Made by a program: the position numbers and the translations under genes. A stretch of DNA of 64,000 nucleotides from Phascolarctos cinereus. Taxonomy: Eukaryota > Chordata > Mammalia > Diprotodontia > Phascolarctidae. Below, in pieces: positions 42,815 to 53,814 of the stretch. The notes under the pieces are model-generated. The model searched no databases, was not told where the DNA came from, and saw nothing but the letters and a program-made list of their open reading frames with translations. The stretch covers positions 2,695,001 through 2,759,000 of the forward strand of contig NW_018343964.1 in NCBI RefSeq assembly GCF_002099425.1, written 5' to 3'. Each line of letters starts with the position of its first letter. Within the stretch, counting starts at the first letter, position 1.

Positions 42815-43830
42815 AGTATTGCCTAAAAATATTGTATGACATAGCCTTGATAATGGTTTGATATATAAAATATGTAGACAACTCAAAGAAATAAGTGAGA
42901 TATTTCCTAATAGGTAAGTGGTCAAAAGATATGAACACACAGGTCTCAAAAGAAGAATTGCAAGCCATCAACAATCACATGAAAGAATGCTCTAAATCAC
43001 TAATGATAAAAGAGATATAAATCAAAACATTGGTCAGGTTGTAATTTATATCCAGCAACTTATTAAAGATGACAAAAGATGGAAAGAGTCAATGTTGGGG
43101 GTACTAGGGAAAGGCTAGCACACTAATTCATTGTTAGTGGAACTTTGAATTACCCTTCCATTCTGGAAACCAATTTGGAATTTTTGGAACATCTTGAGTA
43201 GCTAAAATGTCCTTGCCATTTGACCCAAAGATTTTACTCTTAGGTATATATTCTAGGAAGTAAAAAACAAAAAGAAAGACTCACTATACACCAAAGCATT
43301 TTTTTTTGTGGTATCAAAGAACTGGAAACAAAAAGCAGAAGAAGATACCCATCAGTTCAAGGGAATGCTAAGCAAATTATACATAATTGCAATGGAAGAC
43401 TATTGTGCTGTAATGAACAGTAAACATGATGAATGCAGAATAGCATGAAAATGCATACAAGAACTGATGCAAAGCAACCTAAGAAGAACCAGGAAAACTC
43501 TATACACAGTGAGTACACCAATGTGGATAATTGAAACTGAGTGCTATAAAGTTTTAATGGCCAAGTTTGGCCACAAAGAAAGCATATGAAAAGCTACCTT
43601 ACCTTATTGCATACCAGAGAAAAAAGACCCTCAGTATGAAACAATGCATATAATGTAACACTTTTTCAATGTTTGTTAATTATGCTCAGCTTCATTTCTT
43701 TTCTCTTTCTCTTTTTTCAATTCTTCATTACAAGAGTATAATTTTCTGGGTGGGGGTTAGAAGAGGGATATTGTAGGAAATCTAAATGATAGGCAAAAAC
43801 AAAGGTATTCTTAAATTTAAAAAATATGTT
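42815..43830 (+). mobile_element. L1 3' end in copy B
   Basis: 'ggtaagtggtcaaaagatat', 'catcaacaatcacatgaaag', 'cattgttagtggaactttga', 'gaactgatgcaaagcaacct', 'aagaagaaccaggaaaact', ending 'cttaaatttaaaaaatatg'. More of the ORF2 C-terminal sequence survives than in copy A. No MAR1 inside. Confidence 0.8.
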
Positions 43831-43844
43831 CTTGCCTCTTTAAT

Positions 43845-44260
43845 GGAAAAACAGAACTATCATTCTTCACAGATGTTATGATGGTATACTTAAAGAATCC
43901 TAGAAAATCAACTAAAATGGTAGTTGAAATAATTAACAATATCAGCAAAGTTGTAGGATATAAAATAAGCCCATATAAATCATCAGCATTATATATCCTA
44001 CCAACAAAACACAGCAATAAGAGATAGAAATAGAAATTCCATTTAAAATGACTGCAGACAATATATAATACTTGGGAGTTTACCTACTAAGACAAACAGA
44101 TTATATTAAATCAATTACAAAACACTTTTCATCCAAATAAAAATAGATCTAAACAGTTAGAGAAATATTAATTGCTTATGGGTAGGCTGAACCAATATAA
44201 TAAAAATGACAATTCTGCCTGTTAGTTTACTTATTCCGTGCTAAACTAATCAAACTACTC
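43845..44260 (+). pseudogene. L1 ORF2 reverse transcriptase fragment
   Basis: Frame beginning at 43856 reads 'LSFFTDVMMVYLKNPRKSTK' and 'VEIINNISKVVGYKI', matching the L1 RT palm and thumb ('LFADDMIVYLENPKDSxKKL', 'INEFSKVSGYKIN'). The FADD catalytic box is decayed to FTDV. Later text matches 'IKYLGIYL' and 'LYKENYKTLL' only weakly. It starts directly after the L1 3' end of copy B, so it is either a separate insertion or a rearranged piece. Confidence 0.8.
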
Positions 44261-44353
44261 TCTAAGTTTCACTTGCATTTTACTTTTGTTGGAGTTAAAT
44301 GCTGCCTGCTTAGAGACAGATGAACTATCCTGTTGGTAAACCCAGTGGAGTTC

Positions 44354-44557
44354 TTATTTTCCTTTTAACAGCTTCTGAATTTCCCCATCATTTTTGTCAA
44401 ACCAAACTTGATATTTCCAAGTGTCCTGGCCCAGATGAGTAAATGTGGTGCTGTACACCAAAGCTCCGAAAGCTACCCACTCCTTTTCTGCTCCACTGTT
44501 GCCAAGCGTGTGTTGACTCAGCTTTCCCTCTAACTTAGCAACAAACTGTTTATGCAT
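44354..44557 (-). pseudogene. RTE ORF2 linker region remnant
   Basis: 67-codon frame with 'FVAKLEGKLSQHTL', 'GAEKEWVAFGALVYSTTFTH' and 'KYQVWFDKNDGEIQKLL'. RTE-type proteins have 'ExxWxxLRDxVYSTALxxLG' and 'KHQDWFDENDAEIQxLLEEK' between endonuclease and RT. Confidence 0.8.
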
Positions 44558-44651
44558 GGAGAAGCATTCTAATCTGTTGAAATTAAATCTTCTGGTACTT
44601 GTCTTGCCTTGGGGATACTGCTTTTGTTGAATATGGATATTTGGCTTGGAT

Positions 44652-45246
44652 CAGAGGTTCTCAAATTTATTTGGCCTAATGCTTCTTTAAAAAAAAAATT
44701 ACTCATCTGCCCCTGGAAATCTACTTTCTTTAACCCTTAAATTTTTTTTAAAAATTCATGTCATTTCAAAAAAAAAGTATTTTTAAATGACACATCTTAA
44801 ATTTAAAATTTTTTGTAAATTTTTAGATTTTTTTTCTGCATTGAAATTTTGATGATATAATATTGTATCATGTAACCATATAGTGTCATATTGTAAACAA
44901 GTCATTACATGTACATATTCCTGCTGATGCATGATGGACTTCTGGACAATGTGTGACATGTTCTTCTGCCAACACTTGCTTCTTAAGATCTGTTGACCAC
45001 TGATTGGTTATAACTTGCATTTTGTGTGTTTATTTAGAAAATAATGGAATCACTATGACTTTAACTCTGTTACACAACAGATAAAACATGTACAAATGAT
45101 TTTTCAAAATTCTCTTCTTTCCTTATACTTCCATTGTCCCTTTATTTTTATTCAGTGCTTTGCAGTTGCACCCGAGACTGCTACTGCCTCCCTGGATCAT
45201 TCCAGCATTCCCCAGGAGGTGGTATCACCCACTTTGGGAACCTATG
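44652..45246. mobile_element. Non-autonomous hAT (Charlie-like) element inside the RTE
   Basis: Terminal inverted repeats 'cagaggttctcaaa' (44652-44665) and 'tttgggaacctatg' (45233-45246), 12 of 14 positions paired. Flanked by an imperfect 8-bp duplication, 'gcttggat' / 'gctttgga'. The 'cagnggttctcaaa' end is typical of Charlie-type hATs. The interior is AT-rich with no transposase. It splits the RTE, so it is younger than the RTE copy. Confidence 0.75.
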
Positions 45247-45303
45247 GCTTTGGAGAGAATAAATCTGATCAATCCAGCATTCTATGCTACACATAAACTT
45301 TTG

Positions 45304-45579
45304 TCACTCACACATCCTGCCTGTCTCTTTTGGTGCAAGGGTACATCCACGATGTTTTATTACATTTAAATAGGTGGAAGAAGTATTGGTGATGAGAAGT
45401 AATAAGTTTCCATTGCTGTTGCTGTTTCCAGTTCCATTCCTCTCAAGGACTCCCTGCCATGTCTGATAGTTGGAGTCTACTCTGGGATTAAAGTCACCCA
45501 GAATTACAAGCTTATCCTCTTTTGGCACACTGATGATGAGAGTCTCCAAGTTTTCATAAATTTTTTTCTTTGACCTCAT
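45304..45579 (-). pseudogene. RTE endonuclease remnant
   Basis: 91-codon frame with 'KKIYENLETLIISVPKEDKL', 'VILGDFNPRVD', 'YQTWQGVLERNGTGNSNSNG' and 'LLLLITNTSSTYLN'. RTE endonucleases have 'KFYEDLxxLLxxVPKxDKLIxLGDFNARVGxD' and 'NGLLLLxxCAEHxLxITNTxF'. The GDFN motif is part of the apurinic-type endonuclease core. The C-terminal part is out of register. Confidence 0.85.
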
Positions 45580-46299
45580 CAGGATCCGTCATGGTGGAAA
45601 CATAGGCACTGATCCTGCAAGTGGCAATCACATTGTCATGAACTTGTTTACTCCTTTTGGTAAGCATATAAGCTTGTTGACTAAATAGGTTTTGATTGTG
45701 AAACCTTTTCAAGCTTTATGGTGCTCCCCACCACTGTGGCCACCCCAGAAAAATCATGTATCCAGCCCTGATTTCAGTAAGCTGGCCTTTATTTGCTAGC
45801 CTTGTTTCACTTGGGGCTGTTATCAGGACCTGACGTCTGCTGAGTTCTTTTGCAACAAGTGCTATTCATCTTTTAGGTCTATGGAATTTCATGTTGTCTG
45901 TAAGTGTGTACACATTCTCTGATGGTGAGTTCACAAAAGTTTTTGTACATTTTTTTGTGTGTGTTTTGACTTCAGGGTAGGATTCCAGCCTACCATAGTA
46001 AGTAGGCTAGGGTTAAGTCAAGCAGACAATTTTTGGGACACCTCTTCTAGTCCTTTCCTCATGCCAGGAGGTGAGCAGTTTGGTCCTCAGAAAAGGCTGC
46101 TCAAACACCCAGGGAGCTGCCAAATCCCACTGTTGCTTCAATCCAGTGAGATGACGCGGTGGCCTGTACCGCCAGTACAGAGGGTTATAAATACAGCTCC
46201 CAGACCCTACAGCACCTGCTGCTTTATCACTTAGTCATTGCCACAGGACTTTGAGGTAGATAAAAATGGTAAAATGGTATGGATGATGTGTTTTAACTT

Positions 46300-46790
46300 G
46301 CACATAAATTGAATTTAAGGGAGGCAGAGTTGCATGAAGTCATCAGCCTCATTCTTTCTCCCAGAGTCATCGAAGTCCAGTGGCAAGACAAAACTCAAGA
46401 TGACTGGTGATGGCTCAAGATGCAGTGTATGACTTTAGTATCTTTGATGTGTAACCAAGCTCTGTGTGCTCCACAATGCCTGCTTCTGCTGCCTTAATGG
46501 CCCACTGGAACAAATTGTTCATATCCACCTATTCCACTGGGGAAGTCTTCACATGCTTGGGGTAGACACCCACCTAATTTACCAGTGGGTCTGAGGCCCC
46601 TCAGTTACCCTTAAATTGGTTTGTCCTGTGTGCCAAAATGGTTTACCAGGTTGTGACCACTCTTGGAACCACAGAGGAGATTTGGGTGACGGGTGTATAC
46701 CAAAGATAGAAAACAGTCCTAAAAGGGGCTTGGCAGCTCTCATGCCAGAGGTACTAGTCTCACCTAAACACTCCCAATTTTATGTAGGAA
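46300..46790. repeat. Unnamed interspersed repeat, copy 1
   Basis: Shares about 490 bases with 54975-55475 in the same orientation: 'gaatttaagggaggcagagt', 'tcgaagtccagtggcaagac', 'aaaactcaagatgactggtg', 'cttcacatgcttggggtaga', 'cagtcctaaaaggggcttgg'. It starts just right of the RTE 5' end, so it may be RTE 5' UTR or a separate SINE-like family. No A tail or tRNA head is evident. Confidence 0.6.
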
Positions 46791-47299
46791 GTTTTTTTCC
46801 TGAGGTTTTGAGGGGTGGTGGATTGGTAGGGTAAGAATATATTTTATTTTTGCTTTACCTTTTAATTAGATGCCCCTTCATAAAAAGCTAATTGATATTA
46901 ATTGGTGAAAAATGAACTGGGGCACTATTCATTGGCTCCTTAAAGTTGAGGGAACCCAGCTGGTGAAGGCTCAAATTTGTGACAGTGGAGACAATTCCAA
47001 GCCTGCCAAACCTCCTAAAACCTAGAACTCCTAGAGGGCAGATGTAGCTTCCTTACTGTAGGATAGTAAGCCAGAGCATTAGAAAAGGTTTGGTAAACTG
47101 AAGAAACATCCACAGGAAGATAAATAGGATAATGAGGGACCTAGAGTAGGCTATATAAGGACTGATCAAAAAAACCCTCAAAAAACAAAAAACTATTGGT
47201 GTTTAGCCCTCCCCTAAAAAAAGATTTGGGGGAAAGTACTTATTTTCAAATATTTAAAGTACTATCATACTAAAGAAATATTAATTATTTTATTTGTTC
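46791..47299. other. Unassigned sequence
   Basis: 510 bases with no recognised feature. Confidence 0.4.
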
Positions 47300-47555
47300 T
47301 GTTATCTGAAGAGAAGATGAAATAGGTACAATCTCCTAAGAAGGAAATTTAGTTCCAATGTAAGGAAACATTTCCTGACAATTAGAACCATTCAGAAGGG
47401 GAAGAGGGCTGTAATTCTCTATCTATAGAGACATTTAGACAACGGCTAGAACGCTATTAGTTTGGTTATGTTGTAGAGGAGACTGTTCATGAGGAATGAA
47501 CTGGCCTTTGAGGTACCTTGAGAATCATAAATTCTGTGGTTCTATGAATAACCAA
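47300..47555 (+). repeat. L3/CR1-type LINE 3' end
   Basis: 'ttagttccaatgtaaggaaa', 'catttcctgacaattagaac', 'cattcagaaggggaagaggg', 'actggcctttgaggtacctt', 'aattctgtggttctatga' follow the L3/CR1 3' end in plus orientation, including the 'attctatgat'-type terminus. Confidence 0.7.
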
Positions 47556-47759
47556 AGTCCTGAGGCCAGATAATGTGGGCTGCTGCGATAGTCCTTGAGA
47601 TCCTGTCTGGTGGATTTTGGATAATATTTAGGTCTGTCAGGGCATCTCTCTGTGATTCTAGCCCCTTTACTCATTGGTGAGTTCATCCTGGAATCTCCAT
47701 TATGTGGAAAGGCCCAGGTCAGTTAACCCTCATTTGCCTTATGCTGTGCTTCTGACTTG

Positions 47760-48125
47760 CTGAACTTCACCATCATGCCTCCACTGCAGACTCATCCTGA
47801 CATACCCATCAGCCTTTGTGACCTCCCCCAGAACCTCTTTCTGCTATGCTGGCCCCCTTATCCCATTGATAAATTTCTCTTTGGGGCCTCCATTTTGAAG
47901 AGGGGCTTAAGCCAACATTCCTCTACCCTCATTTTAAGTTTCAACACAACCCCCCCATACCAGATACCTTCCCATCTCCCCTCTCCTTTAAAGCTCCCTT
48001 TTGTGTATTGTCTTCTTCTATTAGATTGTAAACTCATTAAGGGTAGGTCTTTTTGTTTGTATTTATATCCCCAGTAGCCATCAATGTGCCTGGTACAGAG
48101 TAAGTGTTTAATAATTGTTTGTTGC
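47760..48125 (+). repeat. L2 LINE 3' region
   Basis: 'tattgtcttcttctattaga', 'ttgtaaactcattaagggta', 'ggtctttttgtttgtattta', 'tatccccagtagccatcaat', 'gtgcctggtacagagtaagt', 'gtttaataattgtttgttg'. A clear L2 3' terminus. The pyrimidine-rich part at 47760-47990 is probably upstream L2 3' UTR. Confidence 0.8.
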
Positions 48126-48659
48126 TTTATCTTACCTTGCTTCACCTTTCTTTTGCTGAATGTGCAGTCCTAAATATGAAGGCACAGTGTCACTGAAATA
48201 CTCTGAAGTCTTAGCAAGGTTTAGTGTATGGAATATGATCTGAAAATAATATGGACCATCTGCTTCCTGTGTTCTGCAGAGTCTATTATCCAGAACCCCA
48301 TCCTTGCAGTTATCTACGGCACTTATTTTAGAGAGTGCTACTTCAGTTTCTGTGAAATATAATTTTTCTGGCTTGTGTCTTATTTATGAACATTTTAAAT
48401 GATAGGATCAGAGGATTCAGAGGTCTCTTCACTTTACAAATGAGAAAGTTCACTTGAGAAGTAATTTACCCTATGTCAAACGTGGTTCTGGATTTATTCT
48501 TTGAAGTCTTTATTATGAACTCCTTACACAAGACAATCTAAGACTCTGCCAAAATTTCAGTATTTAAATAGCCCAGTTGTTGTGTAGAGGCAGCATGCAC
48601 TTTCCATGCTATTGATTTCAAATGTAAAATTTAAATCTCTAAACCATGGCCAATGATAA
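48126..48659. other. Unassigned sequence
   Basis: 530 bases with no recognised feature. Confidence 0.4.
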
Positions 48660-48842
48660 GGATGAAAAGAGTATCAGACTAGGGGTCAAGGACTGAGATT
48701 TATACCTTATCTCTTCCACTTCCTACCTGCGGACCTTGGGCCGTTTACTTAGCCTCATTAGGCCTTGGTTTCCTTATATGAAAAATGATCAGGCTGGATT
48801 AAATAGTTCTGAAGCCCCTTTGAGGTTTAAATCTCTTAGAAG
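48660..48842 (+). repeat. MIR3-type SINE
   Basis: 'aagagtatcagactaggggt', 'gaccttgggccgtttactta', 'ggccttggtttccttatatg', 'aaaaatgatcaggctggatt', 'ctttgaggtttaaatctctt'. Confidence 0.65.
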
Positions 48843-50149
48843 CATGCTTCCAGTAATTTCACAGATTCAAACAGCTTAATATCAGATGAAGCTGAGGAAG
48901 TATGCTTTCTTATTAGGGCATATCCTTGGACCCTATGACTTATCAGAACTATTGTTCCCTTCAGTTTAGGACTCCTTACTGTGTTTGTTTCAAGATAGAA
49001 GGACAGTTGCTCTGCTAAAGAATGCTAGAATGCAGGCTGACCTTTTTTTTCAATAGATCACAAAGCAGTCAGTCTATGTACAGGTGTGTTCAGGTTTCAG
49101 GGTGAAGATCATATTAAATTACTAACAACTAGTGCTTAAGAGTAGATTTATACTGCTTGCTGTCCAAGTTTAATACCATCATTGCCTTTTCAGTAGAATT
49201 TAATTTTATACAATCCAATAAACATATTAAGGCCTACTGTGTTTGGATAAGATATGCAGTTAACACTCTACTATGGAGGTGAAACACATACTATGAAGTT
49301 CAACAGTGGATTATTAATTCATGAACTTAGTTCATTAGGCCCATCCTGTACTGATTCCATAACCACTAGCATGGCCAACATGTACCATTCATACTGAGTT
49401 CCTGCTTTCCTCCCAGAGAGATAGGCAAGGCACGTACTTCTTGTTCTGAGTCTCTGCCTTCCCTCTAAAAATACTCTGCCCAAGGTCATCCTGGGGAGGA
49501 TATCACCTTGTAAGACAGTGATAAAATCCCCAGCCAGGGTCATGAGGCTTGGCTATACTTTTCCATCCTGTGGGAACTTCCCTATCACATTGACTCCAAG
49601 GGTGGGGTGAGGGTGGGAGAAAAAGGAAGACACAGAGACACCACACACAGAGGCACACAGAGCTTCAAAGTAATATTCTACCTGGCTCCTATGGGTTACA
49701 CAATTTTACTCTCATGATCTGACCATGGGTCACTCAGTATTCGGGCTGCAGTCCTGACTACTACAATGCACTTCACAGTTTATAGGTCTCAGTAATCTGA
49801 TGGCATAGGACTAATCTTGTTTCTAGTTTAAGGTTTACAGAAGCTATGCTGTTGAAAGGGCTTCTGACCAGCATGTTCTTCTGTGATTCTTGGCAATAAA
49901 ACTTCCTTTACTCTGAAATAATAAGTCTCATATGTAATCATTGCCTGAACTTCTTAATTTGAACATGAGTACTGATTGACTGGTCTGGAAGATTATAAAT
50001 GGATGTAGATAAATAATTATAATTAATATCCACTGATGTATGATAAGTTCATTGAAGAAATGCAAAACAAAGTTCTATATGAACTAAGAGGAAGAAAGCC
50101 TTTCTCTTCTGAGGGTATAAACATTTTTCATGTGTCAGCTGATATTTTA
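48843..50149. other. Unassigned sequence, 1.3 kb
   Basis: No repeat recognised apart from a possible L2 tip at 49205-49265. Holds a G-rich motif at 49600-49617 and a 74-codon minus frame (49319-49543) without known motifs. Confidence 0.4.
49600..49617 (+). other. G-quadruplex-type motif, short loops
   Basis: 'gggtggggtgagggtggg': four G runs with loops of 1, 3 and 1 bases. This is the strongest such motif in the window. Confidence 0.8.
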
Positions 50150-50628
50150 GTTGTTTCGAACTTTAAAGGATAGGTAGGAATTCAGTATGTAAAACAGGGA
50201 GGGAGGAGATTTCAGGTATTGGGAATAGCATGGACAAAAAAGCACAAAGGCAGGACAACACAGGATGCATTTGGAGAATAGAATATAGTAAAGTTTGGAG
50301 AACAATAAATGTGTGGAGAATTGTATAACAAAAAACTAGAAAGCTGTCAAATCAACTATCTTCCTGTTATTAACAGGTATCTACCATCTGCCAGGCATGG
50401 TGCTAAGTGCTGGAGTTATAAAAAGGGCAAAAACAGTGCCTAACCTCAAGGAATTCAGTCTAATGTGAAAGACAACACGTAAACAACTATGTACAAGCAA
50501 AGTAGTCCGAAAGATAATCTGTTGTCTCATTTAGGGGGCTTTGGGGAATGCATGAATTTAGACATTAATCAGTAGTCAATGAAGAGTCATTGAATATTTT
50601 TGAACAGAGGCATTTTTGACTAGGTCTG
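50150..50628 (-). repeat. L2 LINE, two adjoining fragments
   Basis: 50155-50340: 'ggataggtaggaattcagta', 'gaatagcatggacaaaaaag'. 50375-50628: 'ggtatctaccatctgccagg', 'catggtgctaagtgctggag', 'taacctcaaggaattcagtc', 'taatgtgaaagacaacacgt'. Both are reversed L2. The order suggests one rearranged copy or two insertions. Confidence 0.7.
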
Positions 50629-50640
50629 TCCATAAAAGAG

Positions 50641-50866
50641 GGGCAGCTAGGTAGTGCAGTAGATAGTCTGGAGTCAGGAAGACCTGAGTTCAAATGTAGC
50701 TTCAGATGCTTAGTAGCTGTGTAACCCTGGGCAAATCACTTAACCCTATTTGCTTTAGTTTCCTTATCTGTAAAATGAGCTGGAAAAGGAAATGACAAAC
50801 CACTCTAGTATCTTTGCCAAGAAAACCCCAAATGACATCATGAAGAGTCAGACATGAATGAACAAA
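50641..50866 (+). repeat. MAR1 CORE-SINE with target duplication
   Basis: 'gggcagctaggtagtgcagt', 'gagttcaaatgtagcttcag', 'ctgggcaaatcacttaaccc', 'aaaatgagctggaaaaggaa', 'tgaagagtcagacatgaatg'. The flanks are 'tccataaaagag' (50629-50640) and 'tccataagaggt' (50867-50878). A small deletion lies in the head. Confidence 0.9.
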
Positions 50867-51139
50867 TCCATAAGAGGTCCCCCCTTTTATACTCATTGAA
50901 GTCCCTTGCAGATTTAAGGTCTATGAAAGCATCTTTTCAATAATTTATCAAGTTCATCAAATGATTTGATGTTTAAAAGGAAAGCAGAGAAGACCTAGTT
51001 CCCCTGTATTTGTGAGCACTACGGTGGTAATCAATGACAATCAGTGGGAGATGCTCCACAGTGGAAATGCCAGTCTAACTTTTCAGATTCTGTTGAGTGG
51101 CTGAACTGTTTTCCTCCATGTGTCAAGGTGATTAGAGGG

Positions 51140-51215
51140 CTAAAATTTTTCTTTATGTAGAATGTAAGCTTCTTGAGCCCAGGGACCATCCTATTATGGT
51201 TTTGAGTGAAGAACT
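51140..51215 (+). repeat. L2 LINE 3'-end fragment
   Basis: 'tagaatgtaagcttcttgag' and 'cccagggaccatcctattat' are L2 3' end text. Confidence 0.6.
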
Positions 51216-51551
51216 GTATATAGTGATTCTCCCCAACAGATGCTACATCCCTAGCTACCAACTCTTGTACTGTGGCTCCCTTCTATAGTAGTGGGTGAAC
51301 CTTTTCTAGTTCCCTCTGCCATACTGTAACATGAGGAGGAATAGGTATACTCCTTGCTGTTTATTACTAATTCCAGACCCTTTCTCTATAACTGAAAAAA
51401 TTCTTTTTCTTTGAATTTCACTCCATTTATTTTTTTCACCCTAACCAGATCATTGTTGTAGATATCTACTTGCCCCAATTCATTCTTCTTCCTATATTGT
51501 TTTTTTGATTTTCTTTCATGTTTTTATTGTATTATATTTTATCCTGCATTC
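51216..51551. other. Unassigned sequence
   Basis: T-rich toward the right; no recognised feature. Confidence 0.4.

Positions 51552-51598
<47 letters not shown>
51552..51598. repeat. (AC)n microsatellite
   Basis: 23 uninterrupted AC units. Confidence 0.97.
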
Positions 51599-51600
<2 letters not shown>

Positions 51601-51907
51601 AGTTTTTTCTGGATGAATCTTAGTCTGGTACCTGATATTGTCATTTACTGAGCTGACTCATTCACTCCAAAACCTTGCACTGGAGGTTGGAAAGTGTAGA
51701 ATTCCCAGAGGGAAGCCCTCCATGGATGCTGCACCTGACTATCAGGGTTTGAGTGGAAACTCTTATGTATGTGTAGGGACAAGACTCCTACCATTCACCA
51801 GGGTAGCTTTTAAGCCCCCATTAATGGGCTTTCCATTTACCCAAAAAACAGTCGCAATGATGCCAGTAACTACTAAACATAAAACTTCACTCAAGAAGGC
51901 AAACAGG

Positions 51908-52072
51908 GGCAACTAGGTGGTGCAGTAGATAGAGCACTGGCCCTGGAGTCAGGAGGACCTGAGTTTAAATCCAGCCTCAGACACTTACTAGCTGTGTGAC
52001 TCTGAGCAAGTCACTTAATCCCAGTTGGCTCCAAAAACAAAATAAAACAAACAAACAACAACAAAAATAAAA
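51908..52072 (+). repeat. A-tailed tRNA-derived SINE (WALLSI/WSINE1 type)
   Basis: 'gggcaactaggtggtgcagt', 'ggccctggagtcaggaggac', 'gagtttaaatccagcctcag', 'ctagctgtgtgactctgagc', 'aagtcacttaatcccagttg' and a tail of AAAC/AACAA units. Same family as 7121. The flanks 'aaggcaaaca' and 'aagggcaaag' are a weak duplication. Confidence 0.85.
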
Positions 52073-53814
52073 AAGGGCAAAGGCAGCAACGATCATAACA
52101 TCTACAAATAGAAAAATGAGGGATGATAAAAGCATAACAGCCCATTCAAAAACATAGGTTACACTTTCCTATGAATCCAAGCAATTTCTGTGGGGAAGAG
52201 TGGTCATATACTTATAGAAAAATAGTGAGGCAGTAAGTAGGGAAATCTATTTGTCTAGGGTAACTCATAATGCATTCCTGTAGGACTTGATGGCCTTGGC
52301 CTCTTTAAGACATAGTCTTCACCATGTGTTCGCCTACAGGGCAAATCCAGTTATCTGCTACTTGCTCCTCTTCTTATATTCATAGCTCTCTTGTTAGGCA
52401 AAGGCATGTCTCTGTTACTATCATGGTGCATAAGGAGGGTCAAGCTCTTTTCATATACAACTGCCCTCTGCAGGGCACTGAAAAAGCATTTCTTTTTTTA
52501 GCAAAATTACATCAGTGAGACAACTACACAACTTGTCTTCCTTTTTTTCTTTTTCTCTTAAGTGGTAGAAGGCTATAAAGGGCAATACATGCATCGCTGA
52601 AAAGTTTCTCCTCTCTCAAATTGGAAATCAATACTGACAAACCCCTTCAGCTCTTCCATCAGCATAGCATAACTATCTCCAGTAAGCTTCCAGTACTTTT
52701 AGAGGACACTAATTATAAACCCTGCCAAACAGTTGACTGAACCAAAACACCTGCTCTTATCTTCTGATTCTCATTTATTTGGCTCAGTTTAAGCAGCAGG
52801 AGATAGTTTCCATCATTGACTTCTCTCTTTAGGTATCTACTGGCCAAGGTTGTGCTGGAGCTAGCTCAGAAAGTCTGAAGAGCTGATTGATAAATTTTCA
52901 GTAGGAGAATTTCACCTCAGAATCACTAAACCGTACAGATCAGGGCTTAATATACTGTTTTGTTGAGTTCCTAGATTTGACAGGAAAAAAATGTTAATAA
53001 TGCAGATTAAATTTTAAAGTGTATCAGACATTTTTAGAGAGCTGGTTTGCTGAGCATACAGCTGCTGCTATGTTTTCTCATTTTTCTGATCTCTGACTTT
53101 TCAACTTCTATCTTCATGTTATTCTCTGATTTCCAACGTCTCAGATTAGGAATTCCTCCTGAATAATGACCCATATCTAACTCTGGTAAAAACCCAAAGT
53201 CCACAGTTCTAGCATGTGCATATGTACGTATGTTTGTATGTGTATATGTACACATATTATACATGCATATTGTATGCGTATATGCATGTGTATATTGTAT
53301 AACACAATTTTCTCGTAGTCTGCAAGAAATTCTGTGACAAAATTTTCAGCTATATATTTTTTTCAAAATGCTGAAAAGAGTCACATGCAAAGTGATCAAT
53401 GGACAATAATGCCTTGTAGGATCCTTGTCTTAGGACTTTTGCCTATGAGAGAGACTGTTTTCTCTCTCTCTGGTCTTCTCATAACAGTTTGTAACTCTTC
53501 TCAAGGACTTTTATTTTATGGGCCACAATTCTATTTAGGCTAAATTTTTTATCAGTGTTGTAAATACATGTGTTTTTTTTTTCAGCAGCCAAAATGGCCA
53601 CATATAGAAGGATTCAGAACATTACACATACACGAAAGATAAAATATTTTTGTGTATGAATCAATGAATGTTTACTATGTATAGCTTACATATGTATATA
53701 CATATATATATATTAGATTAAACATGCTACTTTCAAAGCTGTTATGCTCACCTACGCCGTATTCTGAACTTCATGTTCCTTTTTTGTTTGTTTTAAATGC
53801 CTCAATAACTTTTT
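52073..53814. other. Unassigned sequence, 1.7 kb
   Basis: No recognised repeats except an alternating TA/TG tract at 53215-53300 and short TA runs near 53695-53712. Short open frames only. Confidence 0.4.

Larger units (their letters stand above)
39064..43830 (+). repeat. Duplicated block, copy B
   Basis: Direct copy of 27041-31376 with the same L2 / SINE / L2 / L1 order. It is longer because it carries a long (TAA)n tract and an RPL18A retropseudogene; it lacks the (CA)n tract and the MAR1 of copy A. Homology stops on the right where the L1 3' end stops (about 43830), and on the left at 'gaaaagcaggatag' (39064), matched by 27043. Confidence 0.85.
44340..46260 (-). mobile_element. RTE-clade LINE, split by a hAT element
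   Basis: Minus-strand RTE. From the right: possible 5' UTR (46020-46260); endonuclease N-terminal part near 45800 ('SETRLANKGQLTEIRAGY', RTE type 'SETRLAEEGQLTEVGAGY'); endonuclease middle at 45304-45579; then, beyond the hAT at 44652-45246, the linker before the RT at 44354-44557. The RT core is absent. RTE/BovB LINEs are the likely source of the machinery for BovB-tailed SINEs such as MAR1, although this copy may belong to another RTE lineage. Confidence 0.75.

Noticed and set aside
45959-46234. 91-codon plus frame
   Set aside because: Antisense to the probable 5' part of the RTE; no motif.
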